From Deltaproteobacteria bacterium (GTDB taxonomy: Bacteria > Desulfobacterota > DSM-4660 > Desulfatiglandales > HGW-15): 13,615 nt of DNA. Of this stretch, positions 7,606 through 13,615 are shown one piece after another (position 1 is the first letter of the stretch; the number at the start of each line of letters is the position of its first letter). Under the pieces are notes generated by a model. It was not told the DNA's origin and searched no databases. It saw only the letters and a program-made list of their open reading frames with translations. The stretch covers positions 737,348 through 750,962 of the forward strand of contig CP070840.1 of the NCBI GenBank assembly GCA_020342025.1, read 5' to 3'. Both the position numbers and the translations under genes were made by a program.

Positions 7606-7665
7606 CATCTAATCCCTCGTTGGTGATCAGGAATGCTACATAGCTTACTCATTTAAGCTTTTATA

Positions 7666-7689
7666 CCCAAATTAGACGGTGAATTTGGG
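7666..7689 (+). promoter_or_regulatory. Inverted repeat overlapping the mobB ribosome binding site
   Basis: CCCAAATT (7666-7673) and AATTTGGG (7682-7689) are perfect 8-bp arms around an 8-nt loop. The right arm supplies three of the G residues of the GGGGGGAAG ribosome binding site 9 nt before the mobB ATG. In RNA it could mask translation; in DNA it could be an operator next to a TTTATA -10-like sequence at 7660-7665. Confidence 0.5.
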
Positions 7690-7697
7690 GGGAAGCG

Positions 7698-8234
7698 ATG
7701 GAAATGGAAAAGGAAACCAATGCAATGAGAACGGAAATACCCGAAATCATCTCCATTGTGGGTAAATCTGGGTCGGGCAAAACCACCCTTCTAGAAAAGT
7801 TGATCCCAGAGCTCAGAGGGATGGGATTAAAGGTGGGTACCATTAAACATGATGTACACGGCTTTGAAATAGATCACCCAGGAAAAGACAGTTGGAGGCA
7901 CAAACAGGCGGGGTCTGTGATAACCATCATCTCATCACCTCAACGGATCGGCATGGTCATGGACGTGGACCACGACCACACACTCGACGAACTCGCCTTG
8001 TTTTTCTCTGGGGTGGATCTCATATTGACTGAAGGGTATAAGCAGGGGAATAAACCAAAAATAGAGATATTCAGACTTGAGGCTCACGCCGAACCTCTTT
8101 GCTTAAATGACAGCAACCTGATTGCCTTGATGACCAATTCGGATGTGGACCTGGGAGTGCCCCGGTTTGCATTAGAGGATATAGGAGGGCTAGCCCACTT
8201 TTTGACCCGGCACTTTAGATTGCATCCGCCCTAA
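7698..8234 (+). CDS. mobB: Molybdopterin-guanine dinucleotide biosynthesis protein B
   Basis: MobB of 178 residues, normal length. It is a GTP-binding P-loop protein that assists MobA in making the guanine dinucleotide form of the molybdenum cofactor. The Walker A motif is GKSGSGKTT (22-30). It is followed by GTIKHDVHGFEIDHPGKDSW (47-66), the AGS segment (71-73) and the family motif LILTEGYK (108-115). ATG at 7698 follows GGGGGGAAGCG; ATGs at 7704 and 7725 are possible but less well placed. It lies 158 nt after the ModE-type gene, a gap with an inverted repeat, so it could have separate control. No mobA is visible in the window. Confidence 0.93.
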   Translation: MEMEKETNAMRTEIPEIISIVGKSGSGKTTLLEKLIPELRGMGLKVGTIKHDVHGFEIDHPGKDSWRHKQAGSVITIISSPQRIGMVMDVDHDHTLDELALFFSGVDLILTEGYKQGNKPKIEIFRLEAHAEPLCLNDSNLIALMTNSDVDLGVPRFALEDIGGLAHFLTRHFRLHPP

Positions 8235-8275
8235 GAAACTTCCCGGCCAATGGTCTAGGCGTCGCAAAAAACTGC

Positions 8276-8304
8276 TTGACAATGATGCTACATTGTGGCA
8301 TTCA
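8276..8304 (+). promoter_or_regulatory. Promoter with palindromic operator, copy 1
   Basis: A perfect -35 TTGACA (8276-8281) is followed after 17 nt by CATTCA (8299-8304). A 17-bp near-perfect palindrome ATGCTACATTGTGGCAT (8285-8301, one mismatched pair) fills the spacer and enters the -10 box. A repressor bound there would block RNA polymerase. The same arrangement recurs 203 bp downstream. Confidence 0.55.
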
Positions 8305-8310
8305 CAAAAT

Positions 8311-8440
8311 ACCCCAACTCTTATTTCTCCAGTAGCCCTTGAGTTAGTGACTGCCGGTTACGTGAACCCTCGAGGGCGTCAATCTCCTTTGAACCCCCCT
8401 AGAGTGCCTCGACCTCCACTCAGGGGGGTTTCTCTTTCTC
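8311..8440 (+). ncRNA. Candidate small RNA 1 (C-rich, about 130 nt)
   Basis: Predicted from the promoter at 8276-8304 to the terminator at 8392-8440; no open frame with a ribosome binding site lies within it. A central structured part can form from GACTGCC (8349-8355) with GGCGTC (8375-8380), enclosing GGTT/AACC. Single-stranded parts carry TCTCC (8326-8330), TCTCCTTTGA (8383-8392) and a terminator loop with CCTCGACCTC (8407-8416). These CUCC-type motifs are complementary to Shine-Dalgarno sequences, the usual mark of small RNAs that repress translation. Neither the RNA nor its targets is recognised from a known family. Confidence 0.5.
8392..8440 (+). terminator. Intrinsic terminator of small RNA 1
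   Basis: AACCCCCCT (8392-8400) pairs with AGGGGGGTT (8422-8430), and beyond a one-base bulge GAGTG pairs with CACTC. This gives 14 base pairs closing a 10-nt loop. The tail TCTCTTTCTC is T-rich. Confidence 0.75.
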
Positions 8441-8478
8441 ATGGCAGAGCTAATTTTCGTTCGGGGCTAAAAAAAAAC

Positions 8479-8507
8479 TTGACAATAATACCACAATGTG
8501 GCATAAA
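8479..8507 (+). promoter_or_regulatory. Promoter with palindromic operator, copy 2
   Basis: TTGACA (8479-8484), a 17-nt spacer and CATAAA (8502-8507). The palindrome ATACCACAATGTGGCAT (8488-8504, one mismatched pair; core CCACA-A-TGTGG perfect) starts exactly 9 nt after the start of the -35 box, as in copy 1. A run of nine A residues sits just upstream, like an UP element. Confidence 0.6.
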
Positions 8508-8513
8508 ATGGCC

Positions 8514-8610
8514 CTGTTCACTCCTCATTGGTGCCAGGCCTCTGAGAATTTTCGGGAACTTCCCACTCCCATCTCCGAACCCTTCAATTCTCAGGGGCCC
8601 TTTCTTTTCC
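8514..8610 (+). ncRNA. Candidate small RNA 2 (C-rich, about 95 nt)
   Basis: Predicted from the second operator promoter to the hairpin ending at 8599 plus its T-rich tail. The 5' part contains CTCCTC (8521-8526). Most of the RNA is one long hairpin whose top loop (8556-8574) displays TTCCCACTCCCATCT, with UCCC twice, and CTCC follows at 8573-8576. Its primary sequence differs from RNA 1, but promoter, operator, size, C-rich loops and terminator position are alike. I therefore treat it as a diverged or functionally analogous partner of RNA 1 (inference). Confidence 0.5.
8537..8610 (+). terminator. Long hairpin and terminator of small RNA 2
   Basis: GGCCTCTGAGAATT (8537-8550) pairs with AATTCTCAGGGGCC (8586-8599) over 14 bp with one G-U pair. 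TTCGG (8551-8555) further pairs with CCGAA (8575-8579), leaving a CCCTTC bulge. The tail CTTTCTTTTCC is T-rich. Confidence 0.7.
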
Positions 8611-8848
8611 CCGCCACGCCCATCTCTTTTGGTATTTATCACTTCTCCTCTTTTTCGTCTTTTCCAGTGAAACCACGGCGTTTGATATTTCTTAGGTCTA
8701 TGATTCCCCGGTGTTTTTGTGCTATAGGACTATTCCATAATCCATAAGATTTCGGTCTACTCAGATCTTTGTGCGGATTTGGGCCCCGATGGGGTATTGC
8801 GAGATTGCCCTCTTTATGCATAACTAATTGAAAATATAAAAAAATATT

Positions 8849-8854
8849 TTGACA
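8849..8854 (+). promoter_or_regulatory. Possible -35 box with AT-rich upstream element for the third moeA
   Basis: TTGACA at 8849-8854 follows a 23-nt run of almost only A and T (8826-8848), resembling an UP element. No good -10 box lies 16-18 nt downstream, and the small-RNA palindrome is absent. It is about 100 nt before the gene start and may need an activator. Confidence 0.3.
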
Positions 8855-8952
8855 GTGTATGGTTGTGGGGCTTTTGCTGGGACGAATTGCGACGCGGTGG
8901 GCAGGCTGAGGTTTGAGTCGCTTGTCAACTTATCTCACACATTTCAGCGGTT

Positions 8953-10212
8953 ATGAAGAATTTTATAGGGTTTGTAGAGGCACTTGAGCTGACGGTTTCC
9001 TCTGTACCGACGGTTGGGACGGAGTCCCTCGCTCTAGATCGTTTGACAGGAAGAATCTCGTCAGAAGATGTGGTTTCCAGGGTGGATTGTCCTTCTGTGG
9101 ATAGTTCTTTGAAGGATGGGTATGCGGTCGTATCGAACGATATAAAAGAGGCCAGCGGAGAGAATTTGATCAGTTTGAAGGTAACGGGCCAAGTTAGCGC
9201 CGGGAGTTTGTCGAAACTGGCCATCACGAATGGGCAAGCCATAGAAATCACTACGGGTGCTCCGATTCCGAAGGGCGCGACCGCCGTTCTATCAAGAGAA
9301 TTCTGCCACAGAAGAGATGATGAGATTTGCTGCTTCAATAGGGCCGAACCTGGTCGAAATATTTTTAGAAAAGGAACGGATATTCGCGCTGGAGAGACCA
9401 TCGCGTCAAAGGATGAGGTGTTGTCGCCTGCCCTTATAGGACTCCTGGCTTCGGCGGGGTTGGAAAAGATCAGGGTTTATAAGTCCCCAAGGGTGGCCGT
9501 CATAGCCACTGGAGATGAAGTCGTCGCGCCGGGAACTCCCCTTAAAGAGGGAAAACTGTATGCAAGCAATATGGTGGAAATATGTTCATGGCTCTCTCTT
9601 TTCGGCTTTTCCTTTCAAACCAAGCTGGCTCCTGATTCCGCAGAAAAGATAGCGTCAACGATCATCGAACAGCTTCCCCATGTGGATGCATTCATAACGA
9701 GCGGAGGTGCATGGGGAAGCGAGCGAGATCTGATCATTAGGGTGCTAGAAAGTCTCAACTGGCGAGGTGTTTATCATCGGGTCAGAATGGGACCTGGGAA
9801 AGCCGTTGGATTTGGTCTCTTGGAAAAGAAGCCATTTTTCTGCTTGCCCGGTGGGCCTCCGTCCAGTGAAATGGCCTTTCTCCAATTGGCTTTGCCTGGC
9901 CTTCTGGCAATGAAAGGGTACCGGCAACCCCCATTTCCATCGGTGGCGGCCCGTCTAGCAGAGAGTGTAAAAGGCGATGAAGATTGGACGCAATTCGTCC
10001 ATGCCCGAATTGTTGGGGGCAAGGATGCTATTATGGTCCGTCCTGCAAAACAGAAGAGCAGGCTACAGTCAATGGCCAGAAAAGATGCTCTGATCGTCAT
10101 CCCGGAGGGTTGTGAGGCGTTGTCCCGTGGAGAGGTTATCCAAATACAGCTTTTGATTCCCCTTTCACCATGTCTCGGAATCTCCCCCCTCAGGCAAAAA
10201 GAAGACAAATAG
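8953..10212 (+). CDS. Divergent MoeA-family molybdopterin molybdotransferase
   Basis: MoeA paralogue of 419 residues. Family motifs are present in altered form: SSLKDGYAV (51-59), ITTGAPIPKGATAV (99-112), IATGDEVV (184-191), TSGGAWGSERD (249-259, Asp259 kept), GPGKAVGFG (280-288, Ala where PGKP is usual) and FCLPGGPPSSEMAF (296-309, where LPGHTASA-type loops are usual). The C-terminal 20 residues form a short charged tail. The changes cluster in loops lining the active site, so substrate metal or partner may differ from canonical MoeA (inference); it is an active-type enzyme by its conserved Asp residues. The ribosome binding site is weak (AGCGG, 2 nt before ATG), and the gene is separated from mobB by the small-RNA region, so it is likely expressed on its own. 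Confidence 0.88.
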   Translation: MKNFIGFVEALELTVSSVPTVGTESLALDRLTGRISSEDVVSRVDCPSVDSSLKDGYAVVSNDIKEASGENLISLKVTGQVSAGSLSKLAITNGQAIEITTGAPIPKGATAVLSREFCHRRDDEICCFNRAEPGRNIFRKGTDIRAGETIASKDEVLSPALIGLLASAGLEKIRVYKSPRVAVIATGDEVVAPGTPLKEGKLYASNMVEICSWLSLFGFSFQTKLAPDSAEKIASTIIEQLPHVDAFITSGGAWGSERDLIIRVLESLNWRGVYHRVRMGPGKAVGFGLLEKKPFFCLPGGPPSSEMAFLQLALPGLLAMKGYRQPPFPSVAARLAESVKGDEDWTQFVHARIVGGKDAIMVRPAKQKSRLQSMARKDALIVIPEGCEALSRGEVIQIQLLIPLSPCLGISPLRQKEDK

Positions 10213-10223
10213 TTCTTGCAACA

Positions 10224-10253
10224 CTGGCAATGGAGTTATAAGAGTTATATAAT
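10224..10253 (+). promoter_or_regulatory. Probable promoter of the tol operon
   Basis: CTGGCA (10224-10229), an 18-nt spacer and a perfect TATAAT (10248-10253) lie in the 74-bp gap before tolQ. The expected start near 10260 gives a leader of about 27 nt. GAGTT/AACTC arms (10233-10237 and 10256-10260) surround the -10 box. Confidence 0.5.
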
Positions 10254-10286
10254 GAAACTCGTCGATATTACCACTGACAAGAGGAC

Positions 10287-11066
10287 ATGATGATGAGCAT
10301 GATAACCCTTACGCCCTGGATTTCTCTTCCTGGTGTTCTTTCTTTTGAAGGCGCTTTTGGCAGCGATATCATCCAGATGATTGTCCACGCTGGCTTGATG
10401 GTCAAGTTTGTCCTGTTGATTCTTTTTCTCTTCTCTATCATCTCGTGGACGATTATTTTCATGAAATGGAGACTTCTCCGAAGGGCCAAAGACGAGACCG
10501 ATTTTTTTCTTGACCTCTTTTGGGAAAGTACGGAATTTGCCCAGCTTTACGAGGAATGTGATAACCTTCTGTTCAGTCCTGTTGCACAACTTTTTAGGTC
10601 CGGGTATTCCGAACTCAAAAAGATCAGTAAAATACAGGCGCGTCCTGAATCAAAGGATAGGGACCTGGCCATGCAACCCGTATTCGATAACGTGGAAAGG
10701 ACCCTGAAAAGGACGGCCATTGATCAGAGTAACAGACTGGAGAGGGCACTCTCCTTTCTGGCCACTACAGGGAATACGACACCCTTTATCGGTCTTTTTG
10801 GCACGGTTTGGGGGATCATGGAATCTTTCAGAGGGATAGGGATGAAAGGGTCAGCCAATCTTGCCGTTGTTGCCCCGGGAATCTCCGAAGCACTTATTGC
10901 AACAGCGGCCGGATTAGGAGCGGCTATTCCTGCCGTGGTGGCATTTAACTATTTCAACCAGAAGGTCATTGGGCTAAGAGCTGAAATGGAAACCTTCACT
11001 TCAGATTTTTTAAGCCTGGTGGGCAGGCACTTCTTGAGGAGACAAATGGTTTCAAAGGAGGGATAA
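10287..11066 (+). CDS. tolQ: TolQ, MotA/TolQ/ExbB-family proton channel
   Basis: TolQ of 259 residues, an inner-membrane subunit that with TolR uses the proton motive force to energise the Tol-Pal envelope complex. Three membrane segments fit the family: about 36-58 (GLMVKFVLLILFLFSIISW), 154-177 and 198-222. The second holds the signature TTPFIGLFGTVWGIMESF (164-181) and the third GISEALIATAAGLGAAIPAVV (198-218). A cytoplasmic loop lies between the first two. The start is uncertain among three consecutive ATGs (10287, 10290, 10293) and one at 10299; GAGG at 10281-10284 favours the second or third. It has its own promoter and is followed by tolR after 109 nt, an unusually wide gap for this operon. 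Confidence 0.93.
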   Translation: MMMSMITLTPWISLPGVLSFEGAFGSDIIQMIVHAGLMVKFVLLILFLFSIISWTIIFMKWRLLRRAKDETDFFLDLFWESTEFAQLYEECDNLLFSPVAQLFRSGYSELKKISKIQARPESKDRDLAMQPVFDNVERTLKRTAIDQSNRLERALSFLATTGNTTPFIGLFGTVWGIMESFRGIGMKGSANLAVVAPGISEALIATAAGLGAAIPAVVAFNYFNQKVIGLRAEMETFTSDFLSLVGRHFLRRQMVSKEG

Positions 11067-11089
11067 GCCAGCACCTTCAGGGCAGGCCC

Positions 11090-11105
11090 GCTCTAAAGAG
11101 CAAGA
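11090..11105 (+). repeat. tolQ-tolR gap palindrome with shared 12-mer
   Basis: GCTCTAAAGAGC (11090-11101) is a self-complementary hairpin-forming sequence. The 12-mer TAAAGAGCAAGA (11094-11105) recurs exactly in the tolR-tolA gap at 11618-11629. GCTCTAAAGAG also occurs in the moeA leader at 3832-3842. Confidence 0.45.
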
Positions 11106-11175
11106 GTTCTCTGCTGCGGGACCAGATATGGGGGCATGGGGGTCTTTAGAATAGGTAAAAAGCGAGTCGATTACG

Positions 11176-11580
11176 ATGGTCAGTGTGGGCAATGAAAAAA
11201 GGTTTATGTCGGATATTAATGTCACTCCCCTCGTGGACGTGATGCTCGTGTTGTTAATCATCTTCATGGTAACGGCTCCCATGATGATGCAAGGGGTGGA
11301 GGTCAATCTCCCCCAGACCACGGCGAAGAGTATAAAAACCCGTGAAGACCCCATGATCTTGAGCATAAACAAAAAGAGGGAAATTTTTCTGGAAGATCGC
11401 CAGATCAAAGTGGAAGACCTTGAAAACAAGATGAAAACCATCTTCAAGTACCGGAGGAACAAAGAGGTCCTTCTTAGAGCAGATAGAGAAGTCCCCTATG
11501 GATTTGTCATCAAAGTCATTGCAGGAATAAAACGGGCAGGGATAGATAAGCTGGGTATGATCACTGAGCCCATTGAATAA
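11176..11580 (+). CDS. tolR: TolR, ExbD/TolR-family protein
   Basis: TolR of 134 residues, normal length. A short cytoplasmic N-terminus leads to one membrane segment (about 17-35) with the family signature SDINVTPLVDVMLVLLIIF (12-30). Asp21 corresponds to the essential membrane Asp of TolR/ExbD that takes part in proton flow. The periplasmic domain ends with VLLRADREVPYGFVIKVIAG (98-117) and GIDKLGMITEP (122-132), as is usual. The start ATG at 11176 has only a weak binding site (GCGAG at 11162-11166). The protein partners TolQ in the inner membrane and passes energy to TolA. Confidence 0.93.
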   Translation: MVSVGNEKRFMSDINVTPLVDVMLVLLIIFMVTAPMMMQGVEVNLPQTTAKSIKTREDPMILSINKKREIFLEDRQIKVEDLENKMKTIFKYRRNKEVLLRADREVPYGFVIKVIAGIKRAGIDKLGMITEPIE

Positions 11581-11600
11581 ATAGACTCGAGAAAAAAGTC

Positions 11601-11620
11601 TTAAGCGCCCTGGCGCTTAA
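11601..11620. terminator. Perfect hairpin in the tolR-tolA gap; terminator-like on the minus strand
   Basis: TTAAGCGCC and GGCGCTTAA form a 9-bp perfect stem around CT. On the plus strand no T-run follows, so tol transcription should pass and the hairpin may mark an mRNA processing or stability point. On the minus strand the stem is followed after three bases by TTTTTT (11592-11597), the form of an intrinsic terminator for antisense transcription. Confidence 0.45.
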
Positions 11621-11701
11621 AGAGCAAGATGGAAAATCCTCCCCAGGCTTTTCTGCTCACTGGATTCTAAACGGATTAGCTGAACCTTGGGCAGTGAAGG
11701 T

Positions 11702-12517
11702 ATGACGAACACCGATACAAAACAGAGCTGGAATAGTTTGATGGAAATGAAGTGGAGTCCTATGGTACTCCTGTCTGTGGTTCTTCATTTGGCCATCTTC
11801 TCTGTCGTCCTTTTTGTACCAGAGGCTATGCCCACGAGGCGATTTGAAGGCGTGGTGTATTCGGTGGATCTGGTGGAAATGCCCGCCGGAGCAAAACTGA
11901 AGCCCAAGGGAACCAGAACCCGGACAGGCAAAAAAGGCACCAGCGTGGCCAAGACGGGCTCGCAGGCCAAGCGAATTAAACCACAAGAAAAGAAAAAGGA
12001 ACCCGTGGTCATCGCGAAGAGAACTGTCCAAACGAAGACACCAGAAATAAAAAAACCAAAAGTATCTTCTTCTGAACTCATTGATCGGGCCGTTTCTAAA
12101 ATAGAGAAAAAGGTCAAATCAGAGGAAAAAAACCATGTTGACAGGGCCATTTCCAAATTGGAAAGTGAGGTGAGTACGCCAACGGGACCGGGTCTGAAAG
12201 AGGGAGAGTCTGTCGGAGGCATACCCATTCAATTTTACCAAATGGAAGTGGAGGACAGGATCAAGGACAATTGGTCCTACCCAGTTGCTCTCCAGAGCAG
12301 AGAAGACTTGGAAGCCATCGTTGTGGTCGTGGTGAAGAGAGACGGAACCATCATGAAGACCGAAATGAAGAAGGGTTCTTCTGATCCTATCTTTGATGAG
12401 TCTGTCCTAAGGGCGGTCAAGCGATCTGACCCTTTGCCCCCTTTCCCAGAAGGCTATAGGAAAAGCTATGATGAAATTGAGATCAAGTTCAATCTCAAAG
12501 ACCTGCAAGGCCTTTAG
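11702..12517 (+). CDS. tolA: TolA/TonB-like energy transducer
   Basis: Protein of 271 residues from ATG 11702, with the TolA/TonB layout: a short cytoplasmic N-terminus, one membrane anchor at about 20-39 (SPMVLLSVVLHLAIFSVVLF), a long basic, Lys/Pro-rich periplasmic linker (about 60-165), and a C-terminal TonB_C/TolA domain (about 173-266; FYQMEVEDRIKDNWSYP, AIVVVVVKRDGTI, SDPIFDESVLRAVKRSDPLPPFP). Within the linker DRAVSKIEKKV (128-138) and DRAISKLESEV (147-157) form a repeated helix. It should link TolQR to TolB and Pal across the periplasm. The start is unsure: GAAGG lies only 1 nt before ATG 11702, TTG 11687 has no binding site, and ATGs at 11741 and 11747 would give a shorter N-terminus. 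tolR is 121 nt upstream; tolB overlaps its 3' end. Confidence 0.88.
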   Translation: MTNTDTKQSWNSLMEMKWSPMVLLSVVLHLAIFSVVLFVPEAMPTRRFEGVVYSVDLVEMPAGAKLKPKGTRTRTGKKGTSVAKTGSQAKRIKPQEKKKEPVVIAKRTVQTKTPEIKKPKVSSSELIDRAVSKIEKKVKSEEKNHVDRAISKLESEVSTPTGPGLKEGESVGGIPIQFYQMEVEDRIKDNWSYPVALQSREDLEAIVVVVVKRDGTIMKTEMKKGSSDPIFDESVLRAVKRSDPLPPFPEGYRKSYDEIEIKFNLKDLQGL

Positions 12518-13615
12518 GTTGGCATTCTGGCTAGGGCCTTTACTCATCTTCCTATTCTTTCCGTGCCGGGCATGGAGCAGGATTTATGTGGATATCAACG
12601 CCCCTTCGGTGCAGAAAATCAAGATTGCGATCCCCGATTTCAAGAATTTCTCCACCAACCAGGAATATCCGGAATTGGCCACAGCCCTGCCGGAAGTTCT
12701 GTCAAATGACCTTGATATGACAGGGTATTTCATTCCCATGGATAAAGAGGCCTTTTTGGAGGAAGATGAGGCCTCCGTGGAGGCCGAGAAAATACGTTTC
12801 AAGAACTGGTCGGTCATAGGTGCAGACCTTCTCCTTAAGGGAGGGTATAGGGCTGTCGGCCGCAGTCTTGAAGTGGAGGTCAGGCTCTATGACGTTTTCT
12901 GGGGCCGTCAGATTTTGGGGCGCAGAGCCTTGGGGAAAGCCGCGGACTATAGGACCCTGATTCACAGGATAGGGAATGAGATCATCTATACATTGACTGG
13001 GCACAAGGGGATGTTCCTTTCCAAATTCGCCTTTGTGGGCACGGCCACGGGATATAAAGAGCTCTATGTCTCGGATTTTGACGGCTATAATGCGAAACAA
13101 TTGACCTCTGACAAAAGCATTGCCCTCCTGCCCAGGTGGTCACCCATGGGAGACAAAATTCTTTTTAACTCTTATAAAGACGGCGGGCCAATGCTTTATA
13201 TGACGGATTTCACCGTGGGGAACTTCAAGAAAATATCTGGGAGGGAGGGCTTAAATATTGGTGCAGCTTGGGCACCAGATGGTGAGGAGGTGGCACTGAC
13301 CCTCAGCCATAAAGGGAATCCCGATATCTATAAGATAGACCTGAGCGGAACCATCATAGATGAACTTACCAACCATTGGGGAATCGATGTATCGCCCACC
13401 TTCTCTCCAGACGGGGCCAAAATGGCCTTTGTGTCCAACAGGTCAGGGTCCCCGCAGATCTACGTGCGAGATCTGCGAAGCGGGAGCGAGGAGAGATTGA
13501 CCTTTGAGGGAAACTATAATACATCTCCTTCATGGTCCAAATTGAATCGAATCGTATTTTCAGCCATGCAAAGCGGGCGTTTTGATATCTACGTTATGGA
13601 TTCGGACGGACGGAA
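12468..13615 (+). CDS. tolB: TolB, periplasmic Tol-Pal protein (3' end outside the window)
   Basis: TolB, 382 residues visible with no stop before the window edge (family about 430). Start is ATG 12468 (or 12471), behind AGGAAAA with 4-7 nt spacing, 50 nt inside tolA. This start gives a full signal peptide: a basic n-region (residues 3-17), a hydrophobic core LAFWLGPLLIFLFF (18-31) and a cleavage region PCRAWS (32-37). TTG at 12519 would remove the basic part and is unlikely. The N-terminal TolB domain (38-180; RIYVDINAPSVQKIKIAIPDFKN) is followed by PD40/WD40-like propeller blades from about 187, with WSP, WAPDG, FSPDGAKMAFVSNRSG and WSKLNRIVFSA repeats. In the periplasm it binds Pal and TolA. 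pal is expected next. Confidence 0.93.
   Translation, partial: MMKLRSSSISKTCKAFRLAFWLGPLLIFLFFPCRAWSRIYVDINAPSVQKIKIAIPDFKNFSTNQEYPELATALPEVLSNDLDMTGYFIPMDKEAFLEEDEASVEAEKIRFKNWSVIGADLLLKGGYRAVGRSLEVEVRLYDVFWGRQILGRRALGKAADYRTLIHRIGNEIIYTLTGHKGMFLSKFAFVGTATGYKELYVSDFDGYNAKQLTSDKSIALLPRWSPMGDKILFNSYKDGGPMLYMTDFTVGNFKKISGREGLNIGAAWAPDGEEVALTLSHKGNPDIYKIDLSGTIIDELTNHWGIDVSPTFSPDGAKMAFVSNRSGSPQIYVRDLRSGSEERLTFEGNYNTSPSWSKLNRIVFSAMQSGRFDIYVMDSDGR

Larger units (their letters stand above)
8235..8952. other. 718-bp region without protein genes, holding two small-RNA units
   Basis: The open frames here (for example 8293-8670) are proline-rich, lack binding sites and cross two terminator-like hairpins, so I do not call them. 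What the region does hold is two tandem promoter-RNA-terminator units (8276-8440 and 8479-8610) and an AT-rich stretch with a TTGACA ahead of the third moeA. In 8615-8820 I see only a CCCC-GAT-GGGG mini-hairpin around 8782-8792, with no T-tail, and nothing else I can name. Confidence 0.6.

Noticed and set aside
8276..8310. Sigma54 promoter reading of TGTGGCAT
   Set aside because: The GG-N10-GC spacing fails in both copies, whereas TTGACA with 17-nt spacing is conserved.
8293..8670. 125-codon open frame across the small-RNA region
   Set aside because: TTG start without ribosome binding site, proline/arginine-rich composition of random type, and it crosses two strong terminator hairpins and a promoter.
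8849..8875. Third copy of the small-RNA operator promoter
   Set aside because: TTGACA is present, but the TTGTGG is shifted by 3 nt and there is no palindrome.

Overview
The window reads as chromosomal DNA from a Gram-negative anaerobe, most likely a Desulfobacterota (delta-proteobacterial) lineage. This is inferred from a MoeA fused to a PBP-like domain, a ModE reduced to its DNA-binding domain, a divergent third MoeA, a Tol-Pal locus of delta-proteobacterial type and a stand-alone thiolase. No rRNA or other marker is present to confirm it. TTG starts and moderate GC are visible throughout.

Layout. (1) 1-3650: a 5'-edge small hypothetical ORF on +, then three minus-strand genes: an acetyl-CoA acetyltransferase-type thiolase, a secreted DUF3108-type protein, and an unrecognised cysteine-containing protein with a strong sigma70-like promoter. 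That promoter shows the longest possible start of this gene is wrong. (2) 3700-8234: a plus-strand molybdenum/tungsten cofactor cluster: moeA, moeA-PBP fusion (4-nt overlap), a ModE-type HTH protein and mobB. moeA has a structured 5' leader of about 190 nt. An 8-bp inverted repeat runs into the mobB ribosome binding site. (3) 8235-8952: a 718-bp stretch with no credible gene. It holds two tandem units of identical design: TTGACA promoter with a 17-bp palindrome in the spacer, a C-rich RNA of about 95-130 nt, and a strong hairpin with a T-rich tail. I read these as two co-regulated small RNA genes, and this is the most novel item in the window. (4) 8953-10212: a third, divergent MoeA. (5) 10224-13615: the tol operon with its own promoter, tolQ-tolR-tolA-tolB. 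tolB starts inside tolA and runs off the window.

How they fit together. MoeA proteins insert molybdate (or tungstate) into adenylylated molybdopterin, and MobB is a GTP-binding accessory for the MGD form. The ModE-like protein is the probable regulator. Three MoeA variants suggest different metal or target specificities, for example Mo versus W or different enzymes. The Tol proteins form an envelope-spanning energised complex and are functionally separate. The two small RNAs display several CUCC/UCCC motifs, so they could pair with Shine-Dalgarno sequences; their targets are unknown.
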